Part shown: in pieces, positions 1-8,460 of the stretch
How positions within the stretch are numbered: the stretch's first letter is position 1
How the letters are laid out: each line of letters opens with the position of its first letter
Assembly: GCA_031082005.1 (NCBI GenBank)
Contig: JAVHLR010000001.1
Location: forward strand, 749,251-813,250
Direction of reading: 5' to 3'
Length of the DNA stretch: 64,000 nucleotides
DNA from: Patescibacteria group bacterium
GTDB lineage: Bacteria > Patescibacteriota > Patescibacteriia > 2-12-FULL-60-25
Notes under the pieces: model-generated
The model's database searches: none
The model's input: the letters and a program-made list of their open reading frames with translations, nothing else
Told to the model about the DNA's origin: nothing
Program-made: the position numbers and the translations under genes

Positions 1-446
1 ACAGCGACGCGTATGTCACGCGCCTCCGAAGAAAAAACCCGTCGCATCTCCTGGATCGTATTTTCCAGGACGCCAGCGACCAATCCGCGCCACCCGGCAT
101 GCGCTATCCCAATACATTTCTTCACCGGGTCGAAAAAAAATACCGGTATGCAGTCCGCGACTGTGACCGTCAGATATAAATCAGGCGTATCCGTGACTAA
201 AGCATCCGAATCCAAGATGTATTTCCCGGCATCCGAATCACCCACACACGTCACATGAATACCATGAGCGATGCCCCCTGCGACCGCTCGCTTCGGTTCA
301 ATCCCCTGCTGCGTAAAAAAAGAGTCCCGATTCTCCCTGACCGTTTCGTTGACCGGAAGAGTATTCGACCAGACCATGTTCCCGTCGCTTCGCTCGGACA
401 GCCCGGCGACGACTCCAGAAAAACCGCCCTCAAATTCAATCTGCAT
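1..446 (-). CDS. YfiH/PgeF-family laccase-domain protein (3' end outside window)
   Basis: The first 148 codons of a YfiH/LACC1-family (formerly 'multicopper polyphenol oxidase') protein. Proteins of this family act on purine nucleosides (phosphorylase or deaminase activity), and one member affects peptidoglycan fidelity. The family's metal-site pattern is visible: a His in AHGIHV (near residue 67), a Cys in VADCIPVFF (near 100) and the hallmark HAGWRG (near 115). The start at 446 is the first ATG after the stop of the upstream DUF296 gene, 9 bp away, so the two are probably co-transcribed with secA. A GGAGG lies about 17 nt upstream, rather far for a Shine-Dalgarno. The C-terminal part lies beyond position 1. 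Family assignment is firm; substrate is inferred. Confidence 0.88.
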   Translation of the reverse strand, partial: MQIEFEGGFSGVVAGLSERSDGNMVWSNTLPVNETVRENRDSFFTQQGIEPKRAVAGGIAHGIHVTCVGDSDAGKYILDSDALVTDTPDLYLTVTVADCIPVFFFDPVKKCIGIAHAGWRGLVAGVLENTIQEMRRVFSSEARDIRVA

Positions 447-455
447 ATAATGGCA

Positions 456-857
456 TCACACGACCTCCAATTCCTTGAAGCCCGTCTCTTCATCAAAAAT
501 CCTTTTGTATTCGACGTCATCAAAAATTCCGATTACGATTTCCGCGGTGTATTTGACCACGCAACCGTCTTTCAGATGTCCACCGATTACGTTCCCGTTC
601 TTATCCGATAAAGAAACGTGGATATGACAACCGTCGAGCGAAACCGTCCCAGTCCCCGACACGACCTCGAACGGTTCATCCCACTCCTTAACAATCTGAT
701 CATCAGCATCAGACCCCGCCATCCGCAAACGCGCGTTCTGCAGACCTGCGACGATCGACAACAACACTCCGGCCTTGATGCCCTTTTCCTTGACTCCCTT
801 CTCGATCTCCTCAAACAGTAGTTGGCCTGGTTTCAGGCGAAAAGACACCTGCTCCAT
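456..857 (-). CDS. PCC/DUF296 domain protein
   Basis: A 133-residue protein made of one PCC (plants-and-prokaryotes-conserved, DUF296) domain. The diagnostic part is the run GCHIHVSLSD followed by GGHLKDGCVV and a TAEIVIG strand. In plants this domain accompanies AT-hook DNA-binding motifs. The bacterial stand-alone forms are trimeric and of unclear function, and no DNA-binding motif is visible here. The reading frame is open to 878, but that start would overlap the end of secA. The ATG at 857 is 3 bp past the secA stop, has GAGTGAG just upstream and gives the usual family length, so I use it. It sits between secA and the YfiH-like gene in one probable operon. Confidence 0.85.
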   Translation of the reverse strand: MEQVSFRLKPGQLLFEEIEKGVKEKGIKAGVLLSIVAGLQNARLRMAGSDADDQIVKEWDEPFEVVSGTGTVSLDGCHIHVSLSDKNGNVIGGHLKDGCVVKYTAEIVIGIFDDVEYKRIFDEETGFKELEVV

Positions 858-859
858 AC

Positions 860-3592
860 TCACTCTATCCCGTGGCACTTCTTATATTTCTTTCCCGAAC
901 CGCACGGGCAAGGATCATTCCGGCCGACTTTATCGAATGCCTTCGCGTCCGTGGCCGTGGTTTTTTGTGTATCTGAATTTCCGCTGCCCGCCTCTTTAGC
1001 CGGACCGGAAAGCTGCATCGCGTTCCTGCCGCGCATCTGCATCGCTGCCTCTTGCTTGGCCAAGTCCTGCGCAATCTGGATCTTGAAGATAGCGCCCGCG
1101 ACCTGCCTATCCATAGACGCCTGCAGATCGTTGAACATGCGATACGATTCGCGTTTATATTCCACCAACGGATCACGCTGGCCGTAGCCCTGCAGGCCAA
1201 TACCTTTACGCAGATGGTCCATCGAATCCAGATGCTCCACCCATAACGTATCGATAGCATGCAACATCAACGCCTTTTCCACATCGCCCATCCTCAAACT
1301 GTCGCCCAGCATCTGTTCGACTGCGGCATACGCCTCTTTCGCTGTCTCCATTATACCTTCGATCAGTTTAGTCCGGCGCGTCGCGATATCCAGCTTGCCC
1401 TGAAGACCGGTTTCGATATTCTTCAATCGGGATTTGACGTCGAAATTAGACGGGAAAATCGCCTGGCACGCTTTCTCGATCTCCTGCATGTCCCACGCTT
1501 CCGGGTCTTCTGCGGCGGTATGGAAAAGGACCGTCTGTTCGATCTCTCCTTCGACCGCATCCATGACCATGCGTTTCACGGGACGTTCGCCTTCTTCCGT
1601 CCTTTCGTGCGCCAACCGCAACACCTCGTTGCGCTTGCCATAAACGACAGTGCGATGCCGATTCAACACATCGTCATAATCAAGTAGATGTTTACGGATA
1701 TCAAAGTTGTGCCCTTCCACTTTCTTCTGCGCCGATTCGATGGCACGTGACAGGACGCGGCTTTCGATCGGCTGATCGTCCGGCAAACCAAGGAATTCCA
1801 TGCGCTGTTTCATACGCTCCGATCCGAAGATGCGCATCAAATCATCCTCCATCGACACGAAAAATTGCGTCGAACCTGGATCGCCCTGTCGTCCGCAACG
1901 GCCGCGCAGCTGATTGTCGATGCGACGGCTCTCGTGGCGCTCGGTACCCAAGACGTGCAATCCGCCCAAAGCCCTGACCTCCGCCGACTCTTCCGGCGTC
2001 ACCGGATTGCCTCCCAACACGATGTCGACACCACGGCCAGCCATGTTCGTCGCTACCGTGACCGCACCCTTGCGACCGGCTTGTGCGATGTATTCGCCCT
2101 CACGCTCATGGTTCTTCGCGTTCAAAAGGTTGAATGGGATGCCTTCCTGCTTCAGTAGTTCCGCCAGGATTTCGTTCTTTTCGATCGACGCCGTTCCGAT
2201 AAGCACCGGCTGACCCTTCTTGTGGCGCTCTTTGACCTCCAGCACCACGGCTTTGAATTTACCCAACTCGTTCTTATAGACACGGTCAGGCAAATCAATC
2301 CTCTGTGGCGCCTTATTCGTCGGAATCGACAAGACTTCAAGTTTGTAGATCTTCGAGAACTCTTCGGCCTCGGTCACGGCAGTACCCGTCATACCGGCCA
2401 ATTTTTCATACATGCGGAAAAGGTTCTGGAAGGTGACCGTCGCCCAAGTGATAGATTCGCGCTGGATATCCACATGTTCCTTAGCTTCAATGGCCTGATG
2501 CAGGCCTTCGGAATAGCGGCGGCCGTACATCAAGCGCCCCGTGAATTCATCCACGATGATGACTTGGCCTTCTTTGACCACATAATCCCGATCTATCCGG
2601 TAGAGCGCGTGCGCGCGCAGAGCCTGTTCCAGATGATGGACGAGCTTCACCCCACCTTGGACATACAGATTATCCACGCCTAACGCCTTTTCGACTTTGG
2701 TGATACCGTCTTCCGTCAAAGTCGAAGTCCGCAATTTCTCATCCACCACGTAGTCCTTTTCCGGCTCCAGATGTTTCACCAACTCCGCGAAACGATAATA
2801 CAGATCAGCCGCCTCTTCGGCCGGAGCCGAGATGATGAGCGGCGTGCGCGCTTCATCGATCAAGATCGAATCGACTTCGTCCACGATCGCAAAATTCAAT
2901 TCGCGCTGCACCTTATCTTCGAAACGGTTGACCATGTTGTCGCGCAGATAGTCAAAACCGAATTCATTGTTGGTGCCGTACGTGATGTCCGAAAAATACG
3001 CTTCACGTCGGCTGACCGGACGGAGGTAATCCATATCCACACGGAAACTTCCCGTCTCATCGCGTTCTTCGTCGTGTTTCGGCTCGGCTTTGAAATTCGG
3101 ATCATAGACGAATCCGCCCTCATGCTGGATACAGCCGACCGTCAGACCCAAAGCGTGATACACCTGCCCCATCCAGACCGTATCGCGTCGCGCCAGATAA
3201 TCGTTGACCGTAATCACGTGCACGCCCTTACCGGTCAAGGCGTTGAGATAGACCGGCGCCACGGCAGTCAATGTCTTGCCTTCGCCAGTCCGCATCTCTG
3301 CGATCATACCGTGGTGCAGGACTATTCCGCCGATGAGCTGGACATCGTACTGGCGCTGCTTCAAGACTCGATACGAAGCCTCGCGGACCAACGCGAATGC
3401 TTCAGGCAAAATATCATCCAGACTGGCGCCATTCGCCAAACGTTGCTTGAACTCTGCCGTCTTTTCCGTAAGTCCTTCAGGGGAAAGTGTTTTGATCGTC
3501 GTCTCAAGCGTCCCGATAGACTCGACGACGGGCGTAATTTTAGCGATTTCCTTGGCATTCGGATCTCCGAAGATTCTGGTTATTATGCTCAT
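860..3592 (-). CDS. secA: SecA preprotein translocase ATPase
   Basis: A 910-residue SecA, full length for the family, which drives post-translational protein export through SecYEG using ATP. The N-terminus MSIITRIFGDPNAKEI is family-typical. Walker A MRTGEGKT is at about residues 100-107 and the DEVDSILIDEARTP block near 235. Helicase motifs, including TNMAGRGVDIVLGG and the QLRGRCGRQGDPG finger, follow. The C-terminal SEC-C zinc motif DPCPCGSGKKYKKC is intact, so it can probably bind SecB-like partners or ribosomes. The frame runs to 3619, but the ATG at 3592 gives the conserved N-terminus; no strong Shine-Dalgarno is seen before it. First gene of a probable secA-DUF296-yfiH unit. Confidence 0.97.
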   Translation of the reverse strand: MSIITRIFGDPNAKEIAKITPVVESIGTLETTIKTLSPEGLTEKTAEFKQRLANGASLDDILPEAFALVREASYRVLKQRQYDVQLIGGIVLHHGMIAEMRTGEGKTLTAVAPVYLNALTGKGVHVITVNDYLARRDTVWMGQVYHALGLTVGCIQHEGGFVYDPNFKAEPKHDEERDETGSFRVDMDYLRPVSRREAYFSDITYGTNNEFGFDYLRDNMVNRFEDKVQRELNFAIVDEVDSILIDEARTPLIISAPAEEAADLYYRFAELVKHLEPEKDYVVDEKLRTSTLTEDGITKVEKALGVDNLYVQGGVKLVHHLEQALRAHALYRIDRDYVVKEGQVIIVDEFTGRLMYGRRYSEGLHQAIEAKEHVDIQRESITWATVTFQNLFRMYEKLAGMTGTAVTEAEEFSKIYKLEVLSIPTNKAPQRIDLPDRVYKNELGKFKAVVLEVKERHKKGQPVLIGTASIEKNEILAELLKQEGIPFNLLNAKNHEREGEYIAQAGRKGAVTVATNMAGRGVDIVLGGNPVTPEESAEVRALGGLHVLGTERHESRRIDNQLRGRCGRQGDPGSTQFFVSMEDDLMRIFGSERMKQRMEFLGLPDDQPIESRVLSRAIESAQKKVEGHNFDIRKHLLDYDDVLNRHRTVVYGKRNEVLRLAHERTEEGERPVKRMVMDAVEGEIEQTVLFHTAAEDPEAWDMQEIEKACQAIFPSNFDVKSRLKNIETGLQGKLDIATRRTKLIEGIMETAKEAYAAVEQMLGDSLRMGDVEKALMLHAIDTLWVEHLDSMDHLRKGIGLQGYGQRDPLVEYKRESYRMFNDLQASMDRQVAGAIFKIQIAQDLAKQEAAMQMRGRNAMQLSGPAKEAGSGNSDTQKTTATDAKAFDKVGRNDPCPCGSGKKYKKCHGIE

Positions 3593-3651
3593 ATTGATGT
3601 AGGCGCATTCTAGCCGCATTTACCGATAAATACAAACCCCCGCGCGTTAAA

Positions 3652-3680
3652 CAAACCCCTCCCGAAACAGGAAGGGTTTG
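3652..3680 (-). terminator. hairpin terminator after the coiled-coil gene
   Basis: Inverted repeat CAAACCC/GGGTTTG with a 15-nt loop, lying between the minus-strand gene ending at 3707 and secA. On the minus strand it is followed by TTTAAC, a short and weak U-tract. Termination is plausible but not certain. Confidence 0.45.
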
Positions 3681-3706
3681 ACGTGTTTCAGCGTTTTTTT
3701 GACGAA

Positions 3707-4351
3707 TTATCGCGCCGCTCTACAGGTCTCCAACGCCGCTAGATAAGTGTTACGAGCAGTCTCCCTCGCTGCCCCCCAAGCATCTGATGCGGTCTTTTTT
3801 GCCTTTGACCATGTCTCACGCGCCGCAGTGCGCTCGGCGACTAAAGTCTTCCACGCCGAATCCGTCGTCGCTTTGAAAGTATCGCGGGCTGTCTTTTTCT
3901 CGGCGGTCAATGCCGTCAAAGCCGTCTTCTTTTCAGCTACCCAAGTATCATAAGCAGCTTGAGCTGCGGCCTTGTCACCCTTATCCAACGCGGCTTGGCG
4001 CGCCGCCTGATATTTGTCACGCGCTGTCTTCAAAGCAGCGGTATATTTTTCCGTTGCAGCTTTTTGCGCCGCAGTAAAAATCTCGACTGCGGACTTCCTG
4101 GCTGCATTATGCTTATCCAGAGCCGACTTCCGACTGGCATTATATGCCTCAAGCGCCGTTTTCCGTGCTGTGTTATAGGTTTCGACAGCGGTTTTCTTCG
4201 CCTCGTTGTATTTCGTCGAAGCGTCTTTGCGGCAAGTTACCGCCGTTTGGCTTGGATTGGCGGCCGAAGTCGTATTTACCTCGGCCAAGGCTGGCATCGC
4301 CGCCAAAGAGGCGAGCATCGAGCCTGCGATAAGATATCTGCTTAGCTTCAT
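3707..4351 (-). CDS. secreted Ala/Lys-rich coiled-coil protein with 11-residue repeats
   Basis: A 214-residue protein of no recognised family. Residues 1-23 look like a Sec signal peptide with an ALA cleavage site (MPALA|EV). The mature part is almost entirely helical, built from units of exactly 11 residues of the form K-x-A-x-x-x-Y-N-x-A-R. Seven consecutive units fill about residues 42-118. After an irregular linker (QAALDKGDKAAAQAAYDTW), three or more units resume toward the C-terminus. Hendecads predict a right-handed or straight coiled coil rather than the heptad type. The only two cysteines, C40 and C210, bracket the helical region and could form intra- or inter-chain disulfides outside the cell. 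Composition resembles LEA-like or histone-H1-like proteins. The function is unknown; a periplasmic or cell-wall structural role is inferred from export only. Confidence 0.75.
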   Translation of the reverse strand: MKLSRYLIAGSMLASLAAMPALAEVNTTSAANPSQTAVTCRKDASTKYNEAKKTAVETYNTARKTALEAYNASRKSALDKHNAARKSAVEIFTAAQKAATEKYTAALKTARDKYQAARQAALDKGDKAAAQAAYDTWVAEKKTALTALTAEKKTARDTFKATTDSAWKTLVAERTAARETWSKAKKTASDAWGAARETARNTYLAALETCRAAR

Positions 4352-4390
4352 ATGGTTTTGCCCATTAGGCTTATTTTTTGATGAGATACA

Positions 4391-4708
4391 TCATTCTTTC
4401 CGCTTATCGTCACGGCGTTTTTCCTTCATCTTCACGACCGCCTCACGCAGATGATCCTTGACCTTGTCGATCGCCTTATAGAGATTCTTCTCGGTTTTTT
4501 CCACCTTTATCACCTCCTGCGGCAGCTGTACCACGACCGCACAGGAATAAATCTCACCCTTGTTGTGGTGGTGCGTATCCAAACCGATATCCACGTCCAT
4601 ATTCAGGATGCCGTCAAAAAACTTTTCGATCGATTGCATCTTTTCCTCTACATAGTCGCGGATGGCAGGCGTCAGCTCCATACCGACCGCTCGAATATTT
4701 ATAGTCAT
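4391..4708 (-). CDS. hpf: ribosome hibernation-promoting factor (short HPF/RaiA type)
   Basis: A 105-residue beta-alpha-beta-beta-beta-alpha protein of the HPF/YfiA family. It binds the 30S decoding region and silences ribosomes in stationary phase or stress. Recognisable parts are the N-terminal MTINIRAVGMELTPAIRDYV, EKFFDGILNMDVDIG and the basic C-terminus KMKEKRRDDKRKE. It is the short form without the long-HPF dimerisation domain. It stands alone between the coiled-coil gene and murB. The upstream 70 bp are AT-rich, but I could not fix a convincing promoter. Confidence 0.93.
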   Translation of the reverse strand: MTINIRAVGMELTPAIRDYVEEKMQSIEKFFDGILNMDVDIGLDTHHHNKGEIYSCAVVVQLPQEVIKVEKTEKNLYKAIDKVKDHLREAVVKMKEKRRDDKRKE

Positions 4709-4779
4709 ATAACCGAAATTTATTAATAATTAGACTACATCCAGATGATATCCGACGCGCAACAGGATGCAAAATCCCT

Positions 4780-5763
4780 TCAGAAGCCTACCAACTGGAC
4801 TTCATCTTCCAACATGATGCCCAATTCGTCTCTGACCTTCATCTTGACGAGCGAAGTCAGCTGCAACACATCCTGTGCCCTTGCTCCTCCTGTGTTGACG
4901 AGGAAATTCGCGTGAGTGTCGCTGACTTTCGCCGCTCCCACAGCCGTGCCTTTCAAGCCCAGCTTATCGATCAACCAGCCTGCAGAGATGGATTTCCTTT
5001 TCAGCATGTCTTCGGGGATCTGGTCTCCTTGACGCTTCAGGATCTCAAGTTCCGTCTCGTCCTTGAATTCGAAGTTCTTGAACATACAACCCGCGCTGAA
5101 CTCGCCTTGCGGTTGAGATGCTTTCCGTTTTTCCTGGAGTTCTCCGGCGTGAGCCTTTACCGCTTCTTTATCTCCAGGCGTCAGAGACAGCAGCGTTTTG
5201 AGTATGACGTATTTCTTACGCTTAAAGAGGCTATCGCGATAACCGAACTTACATTCCGCTTTCGGCAAGGCGCGACGCTTTGACGTTTCGGGATCATAAA
5301 CATCGACCGTGACGACCAGATCCTTCATCTCTCCGCCGAAACAGCCTGCGTTACCGTAAACAGCTCCGCCAATCGTACCAGGAACGGTCGTCCCCCATTC
5401 GAAACCCGTGAGCCCAGCATCAGCCGCTGCCCGCGCCACCAAAATCGTCATCGCACCTGCCGAAGACACGACAGTACGTTCGCGCACCGTAAAAGTCTGC
5501 TCGCTGAACTTGATGGCCAGACCTTTGTATCCATCGTCCGAGACCAATACGTTCGAGCCTCCGCCCAAGATATACCAAGGCAGATTCTGCGCCTTTGCCG
5601 TCTCGATCGCGCCGATGAGGTCATCGGCTGTCTTCGCATCGAAATACAGTTGCGCCGGTCCGCCGATCTTCAGATAAGTATGTGCCGACAACGGCTCGTC
5701 ACGTTTAGCTTCCGGAAAAACCGACAGAAAAGTCTTGACTTGCTGCTCTGTTAATTCATGCAT
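4780..5763 (-). CDS. murB: UDP-N-acetylenolpyruvoylglucosamine reductase MurB
   Basis: A 327-residue FAD enzyme that reduces UDP-GlcNAc-enolpyruvate to UDP-MurNAc in cytoplasmic peptidoglycan synthesis. FAD-domain motifs are clear: LGGGSNVLVSD and GTTVPGTIGGAVYGNAG. The catalytic Ser motif (usually GSxFKNP-like) reads SAGCMFKNF, so a Cys stands where the proton-donating Ser is expected. The C-terminal AGWLIDKLGLKG and DTHANFLVN match type-II MurB. The gene lies 8 bp downstream of murC, so murC-murB are one operon in pathway-neighbour order. Confidence 0.96.
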   Translation of the reverse strand: MHELTEQQVKTFLSVFPEAKRDEPLSAHTYLKIGGPAQLYFDAKTADDLIGAIETAKAQNLPWYILGGGSNVLVSDDGYKGLAIKFSEQTFTVRERTVVSSAGAMTILVARAAADAGLTGFEWGTTVPGTIGGAVYGNAGCFGGEMKDLVVTVDVYDPETSKRRALPKAECKFGYRDSLFKRKKYVILKTLLSLTPGDKEAVKAHAGELQEKRKASQPQGEFSAGCMFKNFEFKDETELEILKRQGDQIPEDMLKRKSISAGWLIDKLGLKGTAVGAAKVSDTHANFLVNTGGARAQDVLQLTSLVKMKVRDELGIMLEDEVQLVGF

Positions 5764-5771
5764 ACTGGTGA

Positions 5772-7241
5772 TTATTTCGTAATGAATTCTTTCCGTGCTG
5801 CGTCATCTATATCCCCCGCTCCCATTATTATCACCACATCTCCGGGTTTAGCCAAATCTTTGACCTTTGCGATACTCGATGCCGGGTTTTCCGCGTATTC
5901 GACGAGTCGTCCAACTCCTCGCTCTTCATCCCTCGCTTTGACGGCTTCGACAAGTTGGCGCGAAGAGATATCCGCGTCCTCCGATGCGTCACGGCCTGCG
6001 ACGTCGTAGATTTCGCACAAGACCAAGACGTCCGCCGCATCGAATGACGGTACAAAGTCCTTGAACAGATTTTTCGTGCGATTACGGTGATGCGGTTGGA
6101 AACACAACACGATCCGACTTGCGGGATACAATTCGCGCGCTGCGGACAATGTCGCCGCGACCGCCGTCGGATGATGGCCATAATCGGAAAAAATTTTCGC
6201 GCCACCGAATTCTCCGAGCGACTCGAACCGTCTCCAGATCCCCTTGAACCCATCGAGAGCTACCGCAATCTTTTCGTATGGCGCACCCAACTGCATAGCC
6301 ATCAAAGCAGCACCCGCCGCATCCAGCACATTATGCGATCCATGCACGCGCAAGAAAAAGCGATACGTCACACCGTCTTTGGACAACTGCATTTCGGTCA
6401 GGCCGTCCGAAATCTTATGACTGACTTTCCACGGAGAGAAACCAGCATCTCGTACCGCCCCATCAGCCTCGTCGGTATCCAAAAAAGTCACGATCGTGAT
6501 GCGTCTGCTCCTCAACTCTTCCTGCATCCGGCGCAACAATCCAGCGATACGTCCATCTCCGACGTTTGCGACCAAGAAACCGCCATCCTTCATCTTGGTC
6601 AATAATTCACGGAACGCACCCACATAATCCTCCAACGTCGGATAGATGTCGGTATGATCAAGCTCGATGTTATTGATCAATACGGCATACGGATTGAACT
6701 CCAAAAAATGCCGCGCATATTCGTCGCCTTCGATCACGGACATGTTAGTACCCCGTACCTCGTGCTTCGTGCTTAGCCTCAAATTTCCGTCTACGAATTG
6801 CGGCAGTTTGCTGCCCAAAATCACGTTCGGATCGAGCCCCGCTTCGATCAACATCAGACCAAGCATTCCGGTCGTCGTACTCTTGCCGTGCGTTCCAGTC
6901 ACCAAAATCGTCTTTTCATCTTTGAACCATTCGCCCAAAAAACGGAAATTCGTCATTTCCGGGATACCTCGGCGCCGTGCTTCTTCCCGCTCCGGGTTAT
7001 TCTCCGGCGCCGCTGAAGTATGGATCACGACATCTGCTTCAGGCGTAACGTTTTCCGTCGAGTGTCCGATAAAGACTTTCGCTCCGCGTTCACGCAGCGC
7101 CAAAACCTGTTCGTTCTCCGCCTTATCCGATCCGGAGACCGCCACCCCCTGCGAAAGTAGTAGCTTTGCCACTGCCGACATATTTATGCCGCCGATGCCC
7201 ACAAAATGAGCGGATCTGATGTCCCTAATATTCATGCGCAT
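5772..7241 (-). CDS. murC: UDP-N-acetylmuramate--L-alanine ligase MurC
   Basis: A 489-residue Mur ligase adding L-Ala to UDP-MurNAc with ATP. N-terminal domain: HFVGIGGINMSAVA. Central ATPase: TGTHGKSTTTGM P-loop near residue 117, then NNIELDHTDIYP. C-terminal ligase domain: DYGHHPTAVAATL and CFQPHHRNRTKNL. MurC is usually about 460-490 residues. The start could be 7241 or the ATG two codons later (7235). It forms an operon with murB. The short upstream gap holds a terminator belonging to the next upstream minus-strand gene, so murC should have its own promoter, which I could not place. Confidence 0.96.
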   Translation of the reverse strand: MRMNIRDIRSAHFVGIGGINMSAVAKLLLSQGVAVSGSDKAENEQVLALRERGAKVFIGHSTENVTPEADVVIHTSAAPENNPEREEARRRGIPEMTNFRFLGEWFKDEKTILVTGTHGKSTTTGMLGLMLIEAGLDPNVILGSKLPQFVDGNLRLSTKHEVRGTNMSVIEGDEYARHFLEFNPYAVLINNIELDHTDIYPTLEDYVGAFRELLTKMKDGGFLVANVGDGRIAGLLRRMQEELRSRRITIVTFLDTDEADGAVRDAGFSPWKVSHKISDGLTEMQLSKDGVTYRFFLRVHGSHNVLDAAGAALMAMQLGAPYEKIAVALDGFKGIWRRFESLGEFGGAKIFSDYGHHPTAVAATLSAARELYPASRIVLCFQPHHRNRTKNLFKDFVPSFDAADVLVLCEIYDVAGRDASEDADISSRQLVEAVKARDEERGVGRLVEYAENPASSIAKVKDLAKPGDVVIIMGAGDIDDAARKEFITK

Positions 7242-7278
7242 AGGTTACGCGACCGTAAAAATTGAAGCAAACGTAAAC

Positions 7279-7313
7279 AGCTCCGACGCATCCAGGATGG
7301 ACGCATCAGAGCT
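7279..7313 (-). terminator. strong hairpin terminator
   Basis: A 16-bp stem (7279-7294 with 7298-7313, three G-U wobbles in RNA, 3-nt loop) directly downstream of the minus-strand gene ending at 7337. On the minus strand it is followed by GTTTACGTTTGCTTC, moderately U-rich. It separates that gene from murC. Confidence 0.7.
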
Positions 7314-7336
7314 GCTAGAGATTCCCACGGGGGTTG

Positions 7337-8245
7337 TCAGAGTTTGACATTGACATTGGCGTTGGTGGTGGGAGTCACCACGCCGATGGGATTGCGGACG
7401 CCGTTCAGGGAGTAGACGAGCGTCTCGCTCGTCTGTTCCTGGCCGTTGACGACGCGTTTGACGACGCGCCGCTCGAGACCGATCTTGACGTTCTGTCCGC
7501 AGACAGGCGCGTCAAACGGTTCGACGACCTTGACGTACGTACCCTCCGCGTCAGCGGCATCGGGAGCCTTGGTCTGAAGAAGTCCGCAGTCGATCGGCAT
7601 GTCCTGGAAGTTCCAGTTGAAGAAGTAAGCGCTCGTAGTGACGCGCTCCGCACCGATCTCCTCAAGCTTGCTCTTCCAGCCGACGTAGACAGGCTTGCCC
7701 TCGACGAATCGCGGCATCGTCGTGTCGGTGTAGGGGCCGACTTTGCTCTTGCCCCAGTACACATACACACTCGGTGACGGCGCGGCCATTCGGATCTTCG
7801 CTAGCATTCCGCTGACACGGTAGAAGACGTGGTCTCCATCAGCCGTCCTGCCCTGCTTTCCGTAGTTGTAGATCAGGTAGCTATTGAGCTTATCGCTCGA
7901 CTGGAAGGTGTACCCCTCTACGACTCCGCAAATCGGGCTCTCAGTCTCGCCGACAACACACCACGAGCCCTCCTTACCACGCTCCAGTATGACCTTGAAC
8001 TGTCTGCCGTCGGCGAAGAAGTAGTAGTCCTTCTTGTCCGATGGCTGCAGTTCTTCTGTTCCGTTCCTGGTGAAATACTCAGTCACCGCTTTCCGACTAT
8101 CCGGCCTTTGCAGTTCGATTCTCGAGCTGCCAATCTCGGCGATCTTCAGCACCGAGGGCACAGGAAGATCCGAGTACCACACGCCACCGTAAATGCCGCC
8201 GCTAACCACAACGAGAACAAAAACCGCCAGCAACGCCTTCTTCAT
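7337..8245 (-). CDS. membrane-anchored protein of unknown function
   Basis: A 302-residue protein not recognised from sequence. Residues 1-20 (MKKALLAVFVLVVVSGGIYG) form an uncleaved signal anchor or signal peptide. The rest is predicted extracytoplasmic, beta-rich and soluble, with two cysteines (in GSWCVVGETESPICG) and further ones in PIDCGLL and APVCGQNV that could pair as disulfides. The open frame extends to 8353, but that region contains a near-consensus promoter. The ATG at 8245 has GGGAG about 12 nt upstream and starts the hydrophobic segment, so I chose it. It is a single-gene unit with its own promoter and strong terminator. Confidence 0.75.
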   Translation of the reverse strand: MKKALLAVFVLVVVSGGIYGGVWYSDLPVPSVLKIAEIGSSRIELQRPDSRKAVTEYFTRNGTEELQPSDKKDYYFFADGRQFKVILERGKEGSWCVVGETESPICGVVEGYTFQSSDKLNSYLIYNYGKQGRTADGDHVFYRVSGMLAKIRMAAPSPSVYVYWGKSKVGPYTDTTMPRFVEGKPVYVGWKSKLEEIGAERVTTSAYFFNWNFQDMPIDCGLLQTKAPDAADAEGTYVKVVEPFDAPVCGQNVKIGLERRVVKRVVNGQEQTSETLVYSLNGVRNPIGVVTPTTNANVNVKL

Positions 8246-8309
8246 TGGACATTCTCCCGCCGGGTTTACCGGCAAATCTGACATTAAAGGTGAAACGAGC
8301 GAAGGAGTA

Positions 8310-8338
8310 TTTATATCATTAAATAGAACTTTTGTCAA
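8310..8338 (-). promoter_or_regulatory. near-consensus sigma70 promoter
   Basis: On the minus strand, TTGACA (8333-8338), a 17-nt spacer and TATAAA (8310-8315). Predicted start near 8303 gives a leader of about 58 nt to the ATG at 8245. It also shows that the open frame upstream of 8245 is not coding. Confidence 0.82.
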
Positions 8339-8412
8339 TAGTAACATTAACAAAAAATACTGCGTAATATTGGCTTTTTTAACTAATAACTCTGATAATT
8401 TAATTAAAAGTC

Positions 8413-8438
8413 AGCCCCGGGCTGGACAGCTCGGGGCT
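8413..8438 (-). terminator. hairpin terminator of the beta-helix gene
   Basis: AGCCCCG (8413-8419) pairs with CGGGGCT (8432-8438). On the minus strand it is followed by GACTTTTAATT. It lies 22 bp past the stop of the gene at 8461-9378. Confidence 0.75.
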
Positions 8439-8460
8439 TTTGCGTGATTCCAGAGCAGAA

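Noticed and set aside
251..611. Plus- and minus-strand ORFs over 250-610
   Set aside because: They are shadows of the YfiH-like and DUF296 genes, whose family motifs are clear in the other frame.
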